Shown here: positions 39,037-47,778 of the stretch, piece after piece
Position numbering within the stretch: the first letter of the stretch is position 1
How the letters are laid out: each line of letters opens with the position of its first letter
Assembly (NCBI GenBank): GCA_029865325.1
Contig: JAOUHF010000004.1
Location: forward strand, 1-52,694
DNA from: Thermoleophilia bacterium
Lineage (GTDB): Bacteria > Actinomycetota > Thermoleophilia > Gaiellales > Gaiellaceae
Reading direction: 5' to 3'
Length of the DNA stretch: 52,694 bases
Made by a program: the position numbers and the translations under genes
Notes under the pieces: generated by a model
The model's input: only the letters and a program-made list of their open reading frames with translations
Told to the model about the DNA's origin: nothing
Database searches by the model: none

Positions 39037-41046
39037 ATGTCCCACGACGCCGACAAGCTCATCCGGCAGCTTTCACTGGTTGCGTTCCTCATGGCCGAGC
39101 GGCGGCTGCTTACAGCGCGCGACGTCAAGTCGAACGTCGAGGGATACAGCGAGATGTCCGATGAGGCATTCGCTCGCCGGTTCTACTCCGATCGTGCCGA
39201 GCTGACGGCACTCGGCGTACCGCTCCAGTCACAGCGGGACGAGTTCACGGGAGAAGAGCTCTACACCCTTCGGTCGGAGCACTACTTCCTCGACCGGCTC
39301 GAGCTGGACAACGACGAGCTCGCGGCGCTGCAGACGGCTCTTTACTACCTCGAGGGGAAGTTCGCGTACGCAGAGCCCCTGCGCCTGGCGCTTCAGAATC
39401 TCGCACTCGGCCGCTCGGGCTTTGCAGAGCCGACCACCCAGACGGCGGAGCGCGTGCGCGTGAGCGCACCGGACTACTCGCCCGAGCTCGCAGGCCGGCT
39501 GTCGAAGCTCGAATCGGCGATCTCGAAGCAGCGGACGGTTCGTTTCGGGTACTGGAGCCCGCGCCGCACACGATCCGGCGAGCGAACCGTGAACCCGTAC
39601 GCGCTCCGCCTCGACGACGGCAACTGGTACGTCGTCGGACACGATCTCGAGCGAAAGACCGAGCGGACGTTCAAGGTTTCGCGAATCCGCGGCGACATCC
39701 GGTTCGCGACCCGCCGTGAGCGCGACTTTCGGACACCCGCCGACTTCGACGTCGAGAAGCATCGGATCCCCCGGCCGTGGCAGATCGGTGAGACGGTCGG
39801 GACGGCTCGGATCTCTGTCTCCGAGGACACCGCGTGGTGGGTCGAGCGGACGCTCTCTGACGCCGGGACCGTCGAGGACGGGGTGTTCGAGACCGAGTAC
39901 GCAAACGTCGAGCTGCTAGCCGGCTGGATCCTCCGCCAGAACGGCCGCGCCGATCCGCTCGAGCCCGACGACCTCGTGGAGGCGGTCTCGAACGGCCTCT
40001 TGCATCTCGCGGAGACGCATGACGGACCAGCGCCCATCGCGGCGGGGCCAAAGCGGGCAGATTCAAGACAACCTCTGCCAGAAAGACCCCTCGGGCCTGT
40101 CGCTCCGGAGCGGTTCGGCGTCCTTCAGGCGCTCCTCGCGCAACTTCTCGCGGCCTGTGGAGACGAGCGATCCGCCGTGCTTGACGCAGGCGAGTTGGCC
40201 GCGCGTTTCTCCATCCCGATCGAGGAGCTTCAAGATCACCTCTCGCTCCTCAATCTCGTCAACTTCGGCGGCGGCTGCTATGCCGTGTACGCCATACACG
40301 ACGGCGACGTCGTGCGTGTCGACAAAGAGCTCTACGGCGACGTCTTCCGGCGTTCACCCAAGCTCACACCCCTCGAGGCGCGGGCGATCCGGCTGGCGAT
40401 CGAGTACGTCGGGCCGACGATCGCCGCGGACGCGCACTCGCCGCTCAAGCGTGTCCGTAAGAAACTCGAGGAGACCTTCGGCCGCTTCGATCTCGCCGGG
40501 ACGCCCGAGCCTCGCGACGCGTCGGATGAGGAGGCACTCGTCAAGGTCTTGAGCGAGGCGACCGAGAAACGCATCGTCGTCGAGATCGAGTACCTGAAGG
40601 ACGGAGCCGAGGGTCCGTCGCTTCGTCTCGTCGAGCCGTACACGATCGAGCGGGAGTTGCCGGTGTGGCGCGTGCACACATGGGATCAGTCGGTCGACGC
40701 CGCTCGCACGTTTCGTCTCGACCGCATGCGCTCGGCCAGGCTCACGGACACGACGTTCGAGTCTCGAGACGGATTCGATCCCTCGTACCTCCGGAACCCC
40801 CGGGTAGCGCGGCTCCTTCATTCCCCAGTCGTCGCACGTTGGAAGCTCGAGCGTGGCGCGCGCCCGCTCACCGACGGATCGGCCATTGCCGAGGTGCCAT
40901 ACAAGACGGAGGAGTGGCTCCTCTCTGAGGTACTCGCCGACCGAGGTGAGACAACTGTGCTCGAGCCGCAACGACTTCGTGACCTCGTCGCGAGGCGAGC
41001 GCGGCGACTTCAGCGAGAGCTTGGACGAGTTCCCACGCGCCGCTGA
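39037..41046 (+). CDS. Fused tandem WYL-domain transcriptional regulator (PafBC-like)
   Basis: 669-aa. Two repeats of winged-helix plus WYL-type domain: VRFGYWSPRR ... NPYALRLDDGNWYVVGHDLERKTERTFKVSRI and VVEIEYLKDG ... RLVEPYTIERELPVWRVHTWDQSVDAARTFRLDRM. Confidence 0.88.
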   Translation: MSHDADKLIRQLSLVAFLMAERRLLTARDVKSNVEGYSEMSDEAFARRFYSDRAELTALGVPLQSQRDEFTGEELYTLRSEHYFLDRLELDNDELAALQTALYYLEGKFAYAEPLRLALQNLALGRSGFAEPTTQTAERVRVSAPDYSPELAGRLSKLESAISKQRTVRFGYWSPRRTRSGERTVNPYALRLDDGNWYVVGHDLERKTERTFKVSRIRGDIRFATRRERDFRTPADFDVEKHRIPRPWQIGETVGTARISVSEDTAWWVERTLSDAGTVEDGVFETEYANVELLAGWILRQNGRADPLEPDDLVEAVSNGLLHLAETHDGPAPIAAGPKRADSRQPLPERPLGPVAPERFGVLQALLAQLLAACGDERSAVLDAGELAARFSIPIEELQDHLSLLNLVNFGGGCYAVYAIHDGDVVRVDKELYGDVFRRSPKLTPLEARAIRLAIEYVGPTIAADAHSPLKRVRKKLEETFGRFDLAGTPEPRDASDEEALVKVLSEATEKRIVVEIEYLKDGAEGPSLRLVEPYTIERELPVWRVHTWDQSVDAARTFRLDRMRSARLTDTTFESRDGFDPSYLRNPRVARLLHSPVVARWKLERGARPLTDGSAIAEVPYKTEEWLLSEVLADRGETTVLEPQRLRDLVARRARRLQRELGRVPTRR

Positions 41047-41151
41047 CTTTCGAAGAACTGCATCAACTTCGCGCCGACTTCCACGCCGTCCGTTGCGGGG
41101 CGTGTTCCGCAGTGCCATCGTTGTCGTAATAGACAACCAGAAGGAGCGCGC

Positions 41152-42540
41152 ATGGACGGACGTAGGAATGCCTTTGGCGGAAGGCTCGTCGTCTCGTTGG
41201 GGGTGCTGACTGGCGCATTGGCGGGTGCAGCAACGTTCCTTGTCGCAGACTCGGCGGTGGCCACACGCGCAGCGGAACCGTCGAGCGTGATCGTGGAGGC
41301 GACGCACGTGCCGCCGCTTCTCACGGTAGACGGGGAGCGATCCGACCTGAGCTACGACGCGTACTGCATCGACTCGGAAGCGGAAGCTCCCGAAGACTCG
41401 TGCGACCTCGTTGGCTCCGTGTTCATCCGCTCCGGATCCACAGGCCCGTTTTCTAAGCTTCCGCTTCGGAGCGACGGCACCGCCGGTCGGCTCGTCGCGA
41501 GCGTTCCCGAGGAAATAACAACACCGCGGAAGGGGTTCACGTACTACGCCGAGATCGCGGCGGCGACAGGCCAAGCCGCCGTAACCCTTCCGTCCGGAGG
41601 AGCATGGGCTCCTCATCAGAGCCTTCCCCTCGGCGCGGCGATCGCTATCGATCTCGGACGACATGCCTTCGGGTCGTCGTCTCGAGCCGACGAGCGCGTT
41701 GCCGAGGTTGGCTGGGGTGACGGTTCGAACGACGTCGGTCTCGAGGAGGGTCGCAATCTCACACCGATCGGCGCCTCCGCTTTCGACGTCGACCCGAGCG
41801 GAGTGGTCGTCGTTCTCGATCAGGCACATCGACGCGTGCTCCGATGGCGCAACGGGTCACAGAATCCGACCCGGGTTCCGCTGGCGATCGCCGGAACCAT
41901 CGCCGACATGGCGCTCGCTTCCGACGGTTCGCTCTACGTCCTCGAATTCGCGAGCCGCTCCGGACGCACGCCGCTCGTGCGCCGCTTCGACTCCCACGGC
42001 CGCGAGCTCGAGTCGACCGAAACCGCCGAGCGAACCGCATCCCAAATCCGGCAGGGCCCACTTGGGCCCGTCATCCTTCAACAGCCGTCGGGCCAGTGGA
42101 TGCCGGCAGCGTCCGCCGGTTCGCCCATCCCTCCGGAGGTCCAACGCCGTCGCGGCCGCTCCGGGCGCCCAATTCGTGGAGGCGAAGAGATCGTCGTACT
42201 TCGACTGAACAACGAGATCCGGGTCGCTCTGGTGGGTCCAGCCGGCGTGCGACGATCATGGCGGATCGCGAGTGAGACCGCGCTGGCGGAGGTACAACTC
42301 GCTGAACCGCTCGGACACGACGTCGTGCTCGTTGCCCGTGTCTACACGGATGACGCTGACGAGTTCGTAGCTCTCGTGTTGGGCGCAGAGGGACTTATTC
42401 GTCGAATCTCGCTCGATTCAGCGGACTGGGCAGAGAGTGCACCGCTCGGGCGCTTCCGACTGGTCCGCGGATCCCTGTACCAACTCGGCTCGACTCCCGC
42501 GGGTGCATACGTAGACCGCTTCGACCTGGAGGTCCGCTAA
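41152..42540 (+). CDS. Predicted exported NHL/beta-propeller-like protein
   Basis: N-terminal signal/TM GRLVVSLGVLTGALAGAATFLVADSAVA; repeats such as FDVDPSGVVVVLDQAHRRVLRW and MALASDGSLYVLEFASRSGRTPLVRRFDSHG. Confidence 0.6.
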   Translation: MDGRRNAFGGRLVVSLGVLTGALAGAATFLVADSAVATRAAEPSSVIVEATHVPPLLTVDGERSDLSYDAYCIDSEAEAPEDSCDLVGSVFIRSGSTGPFSKLPLRSDGTAGRLVASVPEEITTPRKGFTYYAEIAAATGQAAVTLPSGGAWAPHQSLPLGAAIAIDLGRHAFGSSSRADERVAEVGWGDGSNDVGLEEGRNLTPIGASAFDVDPSGVVVVLDQAHRRVLRWRNGSQNPTRVPLAIAGTIADMALASDGSLYVLEFASRSGRTPLVRRFDSHGRELESTETAERTASQIRQGPLGPVILQQPSGQWMPAASAGSPIPPEVQRRRGRSGRPIRGGEEIVVLRLNNEIRVALVGPAGVRRSWRIASETALAEVQLAEPLGHDVVLVARVYTDDADEFVALVLGAEGLIRRISLDSADWAESAPLGRFRLVRGSLYQLGSTPAGAYVDRFDLEVR

Positions 42541-43163
42541 TGGCTCGTTCTCACACGTTCCTCGCGTGCTTCGTCACTGCGTTCTTCCTCACCGGCGCAG
42601 GGACTGGAGCCGCTTACCACACGCAATTCGTCGCGACCAACTGCAACACAGCGGCCCCCACGCCTACCCCGTACATCACGCGCAGCGGATCGGCGACCGT
42701 CGCCCTCAGAGCACGATACGAGGGGTACCAATGGGCGGGCGGGTGTTGGAACAACAACGATCGCGACGACTCTCCGAACGACCCGACAAGCGATCCGGCA
42801 ACCGGCGGTGAAGGTGGCGACTGTTCCGGATTCACCTTCAAGGTGTGGCGGGAATCGCTGACCGAGAGCGATGCGAGCTTTCAGCAGTGGGGCATGTTGC
42901 GCAACGTGCACGGGCCGTACACCGCCTCGCGCTTCAAGTCGGGCCACGGGGCCCCCAACATCACGGCGTCCAAGTCGGCTCTGCTCAAGATGGACGCTTT
43001 GGCGAGCGAAAGCCACATCGGGATGATCTATGCACCGAACGCCGACGGAACGGATCAGATCATCGAAGCAAAGGGCGAGGCGTACGGAACGAACATCTGG
43101 ACGCGGACATACCGAGGAAGCTCCAGCTACGGGGGCGTTCGGCGCACCGGTTGGAGCTCCTGA
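42540..43163 (+). CDS. Exported NlpC/P60-like cysteine hydrolase candidate
   Basis: Signal peptide; GGDCSGFTFKVWRES (DCSGF) and SHIGMIYAPNADGTDQIIEAKGEAYG resemble NlpC/P60 Cys and His motifs. TAATG overlap with the upstream gene. Confidence 0.55.
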   Translation: MARSHTFLACFVTAFFLTGAGTGAAYHTQFVATNCNTAAPTPTPYITRSGSATVALRARYEGYQWAGGCWNNNDRDDSPNDPTSDPATGGEGGDCSGFTFKVWRESLTESDASFQQWGMLRNVHGPYTASRFKSGHGAPNITASKSALLKMDALASESHIGMIYAPNADGTDQIIEAKGEAYGTNIWTRTYRGSSSYGGVRRTGWSS

Positions 43164-43187
43164 GCTTCTGGCGCAGGGAAGCGTTCA

Positions 43188-43874
43188 ATGAGCGATCGCT
43201 TCGTCATCCGCGTGGCTGCCATGGTCGTCGGCTCGTTACTCACGATTGGATGCGATACCAACGACCCCGGCGCACCGATGACCTTGATGAACGGCTCTCG
43301 GGCGCCGGAGCTCCCGGTCGACCTCGAAGGCGTCGCGAGCCCGGCCGTGTCTACCTCGGTAGCGACGAGCAGCATCGGCGAGATCGGAGCCGGCTCGGCG
43401 TTTGGAGCGTGTGCGAAAAGGGCACAAGGGGAGCGTCGGTCGGTACCGGTCGTGGTCCGTGTCGGCGTGACGGGCGAGAGCGTTACGTTCCGAACGGAAT
43501 CGAGGCGCGGTCTTTATGGTTGCGACAACAGCCAGGGTTCGCGCGAGGAGGGTCGACGCGCATGTGGAGTCGCATTCGGCCAACTCTCAGAGGGCCGCCT
43601 GGAAGATCCGCGTCTCAACGTTGGCGCGTGCACGACCAAAGGCGGAGAACCACTCGGCTTTGCTTGGGTCCAGCCTGTCCCGAACGCGACGTTTGTCGCC
43701 GTCGAGCAGGACGGCTACGTCGAGGTGTATCGGACAGCGGGAGGGCTCCCCATCCGCGTGACAACGGATGACGTCGAGATCGATCGGTCAGGCGCGACGT
43801 TCCGCATCACCGAACACGCTGAGGATGGAGGGCTGATTCAGCAGTACCGGGTTGAAGCAAGCGTCGCGGGTTGA
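43188..43874 (+). CDS. Predicted lipoprotein
   Basis: Lipobox-like VVGSLLTIGCDTN near the N-terminus. Confidence 0.55.
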   Translation: MSDRFVIRVAAMVVGSLLTIGCDTNDPGAPMTLMNGSRAPELPVDLEGVASPAVSTSVATSSIGEIGAGSAFGACAKRAQGERRSVPVVVRVGVTGESVTFRTESRRGLYGCDNSQGSREEGRRACGVAFGQLSEGRLEDPRLNVGACTTKGGEPLGFAWVQPVPNATFVAVEQDGYVEVYRTAGGLPIRVTTDDVEIDRSGATFRITEHAEDGGLIQQYRVEASVAG

Positions 43875-44509
43875 CTCACCGGAAGGGCGATGGTGAATGT
43901 CGCACCTTCACCGGGAACCGACCTCAAGGTCAACGTCCCCCCGTGGGCCTCGGCGATCGCTCGAGCGATCGCGAGTCCGAGACCCGAGCCCGGTTCGTCA
44001 GCGTCGAGTCGAACACCTGCTTCGAAGATGCGTTCTTGGTCGGCGATTGGCACGCCAGCGCCCGCGTCCGAGACTGAGAGGAGGACCAGAGCTTCGCTCG
44101 ACCTGGCGCTGACGAAGACGTCTCCATCTAGGCCCGCGTGTCTCAGTGCGTTGGTCACGAGGTTGTCGAGCGCCTGCCGCAAGCGCACTGAGTCGGCCGC
44201 GATGCGGGGTATATGGGGGGTGACCTCTGAATCGATGCTCGCCCCGGCGAGCGAGGCTGTCGCCACAGCTTCGTGAACGAGAGTCCCAACATCGACCGGC
44301 TCGAAACGAACCGACGCGATCGCCGCGTCGATGACCACTCGCTGGATGCCGAGACAGGCGGCGATCGCCAGGCGCGACAGCTCGAACCGCACTCGGCCCT
44401 CGAGATCCTCGTCTCCGAACGTCTCGGCAATCGCCGCCAGCGCCGCTACGGGGCTACGAACTTCATGGACGAGCACGGCGAGCCGCTGAGGGTCGTCAGC
44501 TGAGCTCAC
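43838..44509 (-). CDS. Soluble histidine kinase without TM sensor region
   Basis: LVHEVRSPVAALAAIAE (H-box), LDNLVTNALRHA (N), SDAGAGVP (G1), GSGLGLAIARAIAEAHGG (G2). 4-nt overlap with queG. Confidence 0.85.
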   Translation of the reverse strand: MSSADDPQRLAVLVHEVRSPVAALAAIAETFGDEDLEGRVRFELSRLAIAACLGIQRVVIDAAIASVRFEPVDVGTLVHEAVATASLAGASIDSEVTPHIPRIAADSVRLRQALDNLVTNALRHAGLDGDVFVSARSSEALVLLSVSDAGAGVPIADQERIFEAGVRLDADEPGSGLGLAIARAIAEAHGGTLTLRSVPGEGATFTIALPVSQPATLASTRYC

Positions 44510-45507
44510 GCTGACCGCTCGGAAAGCCGGTTCAGGGCCCAGGTCGCGGTCTCCTCCAGCATCAGGTCCTCGCCTCCCAGGTACTGCTCAACGCTCGGCC
44601 TCAGAGCACCCGTGCCGACGTTCCCGGCGGCGATGAGCGCATTTCGTACCAGCCAGCGAGCGTCCTTTCTCGGAACGTAGAGACGTTCGAACTCAGCGAT
44701 CAACTCGCCCTCGTCCCCCTCGAGCCAATCGCGCAGTGACACGGTCGGCCTTGCGCCGTCGAGCGGCGCATCCCCTCGTCTCTTCTCGACGCCTCGATTC
44801 CAGGGGCAGACGTCCTGGCAGATATCGCAGCCGTACACGCTGTCGCTCAGCTCCCCTCGATACATCTCGGGAATCGACGACGGTGCCTGCGTCCAGTACG
44901 AGAGGCATTTCGTGGCGTCCAGGACCCCCGGCTCGTCGAGAGCGCCCGTGGGGCACGCGTCTATACAAAGTCGGCACGAACCGCAGTCGAGCTCTAGTGG
45001 AAGCGAGTGCTCGATCTCGACATCGGTGACGAGGGCTCCGAGGACGACCCACGATCCGTGTCGCCGAGTGATGGACATCGTGTTCTTGCCGTAGAAGGCG
45101 ATGCCCGCCCGCACGGCTGCCTCCCGATCGACGTGGTCGTTGTCGTCGACGAGGACCCGGTACGTGCCGCCCAGTGCTCGGCCTAGGGCATCGAGACGCT
45201 CACGCAACGTCGAATACTCGTCCCGCCAGGTGTAGCGCGGTAGTCGACCCTGATTCTCTCCCGGCTCGGCACCAGGCGCGTAATAGCAGAGCGCGGCGGC
45301 GACCACGGAGCGCGCACCTTCGAGAAGAAGCTCGGGATGGCACGAGACTTCGGGGCGAGCCATCGTGAAGCGCATGTCCGCGAAAAGCCCGCGCGACTGT
45401 CGCTCGCGGATGTGGCGCTCGGTCTCCTCGTAAGGCTCCGCTCGCGCCGCGCCGACGACGTCCAGCCCGAAGTCGGCGGCTACCCGAGTCAGCTCGGCGC
45501 TACTCAT
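44506..45507 (-). CDS. queG: Epoxyqueuosine reductase
   Basis: LDCGSCRLCIDACPTGAL ... YGCDICQDVCPWNRG (two 4Fe-4S clusters), WVVLGALVTD. ATG at 45507. Confidence 0.95.
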   Translation of the reverse strand: MSSAELTRVAADFGLDVVGAARAEPYEETERHIRERQSRGLFADMRFTMARPEVSCHPELLLEGARSVVAAALCYYAPGAEPGENQGRLPRYTWRDEYSTLRERLDALGRALGGTYRVLVDDNDHVDREAAVRAGIAFYGKNTMSITRRHGSWVVLGALVTDVEIEHSLPLELDCGSCRLCIDACPTGALDEPGVLDATKCLSYWTQAPSSIPEMYRGELSDSVYGCDICQDVCPWNRGVEKRRGDAPLDGARPTVSLRDWLEGDEGELIAEFERLYVPRKDARWLVRNALIAAGNVGTGALRPSVEQYLGGEDLMLEETATWALNRLSERSA

Positions 45508-45523
45508 GCGAGGATTCTGCCTC

Positions 45524-46513
45524 GTGAAGGCGGTTTGCATACACGAGGACGGAGGACCTGAGGTCCTCAGCTACGAAGACGTCGCAGATCCGGAGCCTGG
45601 CCCGGGCGAAGTCCTCGTCTCGCTGAGAGCCGCCGCACTGAACCATCTGGACGTCTGGGTGCGGAAAGGGCTCCCGTCAGCACCGAAGCCACGCATCCTC
45701 GGGGCCGACGGGGCAGGGGTCGTGGCCGCACTCGGCGACAGGGTCGAGGGTTTCGAGATTGGTGATCGCGTCGTCGTGAATCCCGGGATCGTTCACGACG
45801 GCCGCATCACGGTCATCGGTGAGCACACCGACGGAACGTACTGCGAGCTGAAGGCACTCCCGGCCGGGCAGCTCTACCCACTCGCCGACTCGATGTCCTT
45901 CGAGGAGGGTGCGGCGTTCCCGCTCACGTTCGAGACCGCACACCGCATGCTCGTGACCAAGGCGGCCGTCCGCGAAGGCGAGTGGGTGCTCGTCTGGGGG
46001 ATCGGCGGTGGAGTCGCCTTGGCCGCCTTCGAGATCTGCCGCGCGCTCGGCGCACGCACGATCGTGACGTCCTCGAGCCAGGAGAAACTCGATCGGGCGC
46101 GGGAGCTCGGCGCCGACGTGGCTGTGAGCCATTCGAACGACGATGTCGTGAAGGCCGTCAAGGACGCAACTGGGGGACGTGGTGCTGACGTCGTCGTCGA
46201 GACCGTGGGCGAAGCGACCTGGGAGCGCTCACTCGGAGCAGCCGCGCAGGAAGGGCGCGTGGTCGTCTGCGGCGCGACCTCAGGCCACAGCCCACCGGCA
46301 CGCTTGTATCGGCTCTGGTGGAAGCAGCTCGTGATCTACGGCTCCACGATGGGCATGCCATCTGACTTTGAGGGCGCATACGAGCTCATCCGGGTCGGAC
46401 GCGCGCGCGTACACGTCGACAGCGTGTATCCGCTCGCCGAAGCCGCGAAGGCGCACGAGCGACTCGAGTCGGGCAAGCAGTTCGGCAAGATCGTCCTCGC
46501 CATTCCCGGCTGA
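45524..46513 (+). CDS. Zinc-type alcohol dehydrogenase/quinone oxidoreductase (MDR) family
   Basis: MKAVCIHEDGGPEVLSYEDVADPEPGPGEVLVSLRAAALNHLDVWVRKG, ILGADGAGVVA, VWGIGGGVALAAFEICRALGARTIVTSSS. GTG start at 45524. Confidence 0.92.
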   Translation: MKAVCIHEDGGPEVLSYEDVADPEPGPGEVLVSLRAAALNHLDVWVRKGLPSAPKPRILGADGAGVVAALGDRVEGFEIGDRVVVNPGIVHDGRITVIGEHTDGTYCELKALPAGQLYPLADSMSFEEGAAFPLTFETAHRMLVTKAAVREGEWVLVWGIGGGVALAAFEICRALGARTIVTSSSQEKLDRARELGADVAVSHSNDDVVKAVKDATGGRGADVVVETVGEATWERSLGAAAQEGRVVVCGATSGHSPPARLYRLWWKQLVIYGSTMGMPSDFEGAYELIRVGRARVHVDSVYPLAEAAKAHERLESGKQFGKIVLAIPG

Positions 46514-46544
46514 GCGTCGATTCCGGACTGCGGAAAGCGGCGAT

Positions 46545-46844
46545 TCAGCCGAAGCCGAGGATGAACTTCGCGTCGTCGGACATGCGGTCGGGCGTCCACG
46601 GAGGATCGAAGGTCAGCTCGGCTTCGGCCTCAGCCACTCCGGGCACGCCGCGAGCTGCGTCGACGATGCCGTCAGCGATCATCGCCCCGGCCGGGCATCC
46701 CATGGACGTCAGGCTGTAGATCACCTTCACCTTCGGGCCGTCGACCTCCACGTCGTACATGAGACCGAGCTCGACGATGTCCATCCCGAGCTCGGGGTCC
46801 TCGACCGTATGCAGCGCCTCCACGACGTCCTCACGCGTGACCAT
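46545..46844 (-). CDS. DUF59/MIP18-family Fe-S assembly (SufT/PaaD-like) protein
   Basis: EDVVEALHTVEDPELGMDIVELGLMYDVEVDGPKVKVIYSLTSMGCPAGAMI. Confidence 0.92.
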   Translation of the reverse strand: MVTREDVVEALHTVEDPELGMDIVELGLMYDVEVDGPKVKVIYSLTSMGCPAGAMIADGIVDAARGVPGVAEAEAELTFDPPWTPDRMSDDAKFILGFG

Positions 46845-46848
46845 GCGC

Positions 46849-47778
46849 CTAGTGTAGAGGCGAGGTCCTCACAGCCGCGACGAGCTGGTCGGCGCGCCGC
46901 AGAACAAGATCGAGAACGTCGCCGATCGCGCCATCAAGCGAGTCGTTGACAATCACCGGTACGTCGTGGCGCCGAGCGCGCTCGATGAGGTAGTCCTGGA
47001 TCTCCCTGATCTGCGGAAGCGAGTCGAGGTACTTCTCGAGCGGCCGAAGTCCTTCGGTCGCCTGGTCCCGCACCCAGAAATGACTTCGGTGCAGGTTCTC
47101 GTCCTCGATCGCCACGATGCACTGGACGACGAACGCCCCCGGATACTCGGTGCCAACCATGCCAGGGACGAGATGGACGCCCTCGAGGACCGTCGACCAG
47201 TGTTCGGTGGCCGCGCGCTCCAGCGCGGCATGTACGCCCACGAGGACGTTCCTCGTCTGATCGAGGAAGCCGAGTATCGCGGCGTCCCCGGACTCCTCCT
47301 CCTCCGCCCGCGTCAGCGCGAGCCGGGCCTCGAAGCTCGAATAGTGCACGGAAGGCATGAAATCCTCCGCAAAGAAGGCCCTCATGGTCTGTCGGATGAA
47401 GTCCGTCGAGGTGACTCGCGTAATTCCGAGCCGGTAAGCAGCCTCCGTTGCGATCGTCGATTTCCCAGTCCCGGTTGCACCGCCCACGAGCAGGAGTAGC
47501 GGCTCCTCGAGGCGCGCCAGCGCATCCAGGCGCCGCAAACGACGAACCATCCTGGCTGCCTCATCGTCTCCGATGACCCCCGCAGCGAGCTCGCCAAGGC
47601 GGTCGATGTCGAGAGAGAGCACTCCGCGATCGGATAGGTCACGATCTGCACGACGTGCTATCAAATAGGCGCGCTCGGGATCGAGACCCGTGACGACGAG
47701 CGCCCGGGCCATCAGCCCCTTCGAGAAGGGAAACTCGTCCCCCAGGGGCAGCGGAATCGTGTACCGGCGTTCGCTCAT
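46849..47778 (-). CDS. 2-phosphoglycerate kinase-like protein (ATP-cone-like N-terminus)
   Basis: PFSKGLMARALVVTGLDPERAYLIARRADRDL; P-loop LLLLVGGATGTGKSTIATEAAYRLGITRVTSTDFIRQTMRAFF. Confidence 0.82.
   Translation of the reverse strand: MSERRYTIPLPLGDEFPFSKGLMARALVVTGLDPERAYLIARRADRDLSDRGVLSLDIDRLGELAAGVIGDDEAARMVRRLRRLDALARLEEPLLLLVGGATGTGKSTIATEAAYRLGITRVTSTDFIRQTMRAFFAEDFMPSVHYSSFEARLALTRAEEEESGDAAILGFLDQTRNVLVGVHAALERAATEHWSTVLEGVHLVPGMVGTEYPGAFVVQCIVAIEDENLHRSHFWVRDQATEGLRPLEKYLDSLPQIREIQDYLIERARRHDVPVIVNDSLDGAIGDVLDLVLRRADQLVAAVRTSPLH

Noticed and set aside
41029-41133. Short frame after the WYL gene (SSHAPLTFEELHQLRADFHAVRCGACSAVPSLS)
   Set aside because: CxxC-containing and suggestive, but without a clear start codon or RBS. 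Not called.
40354-41829. 491-aa - strand ORF
   Set aside because: Antisense to the WYL regulator and the exported protein; no domain recognised.
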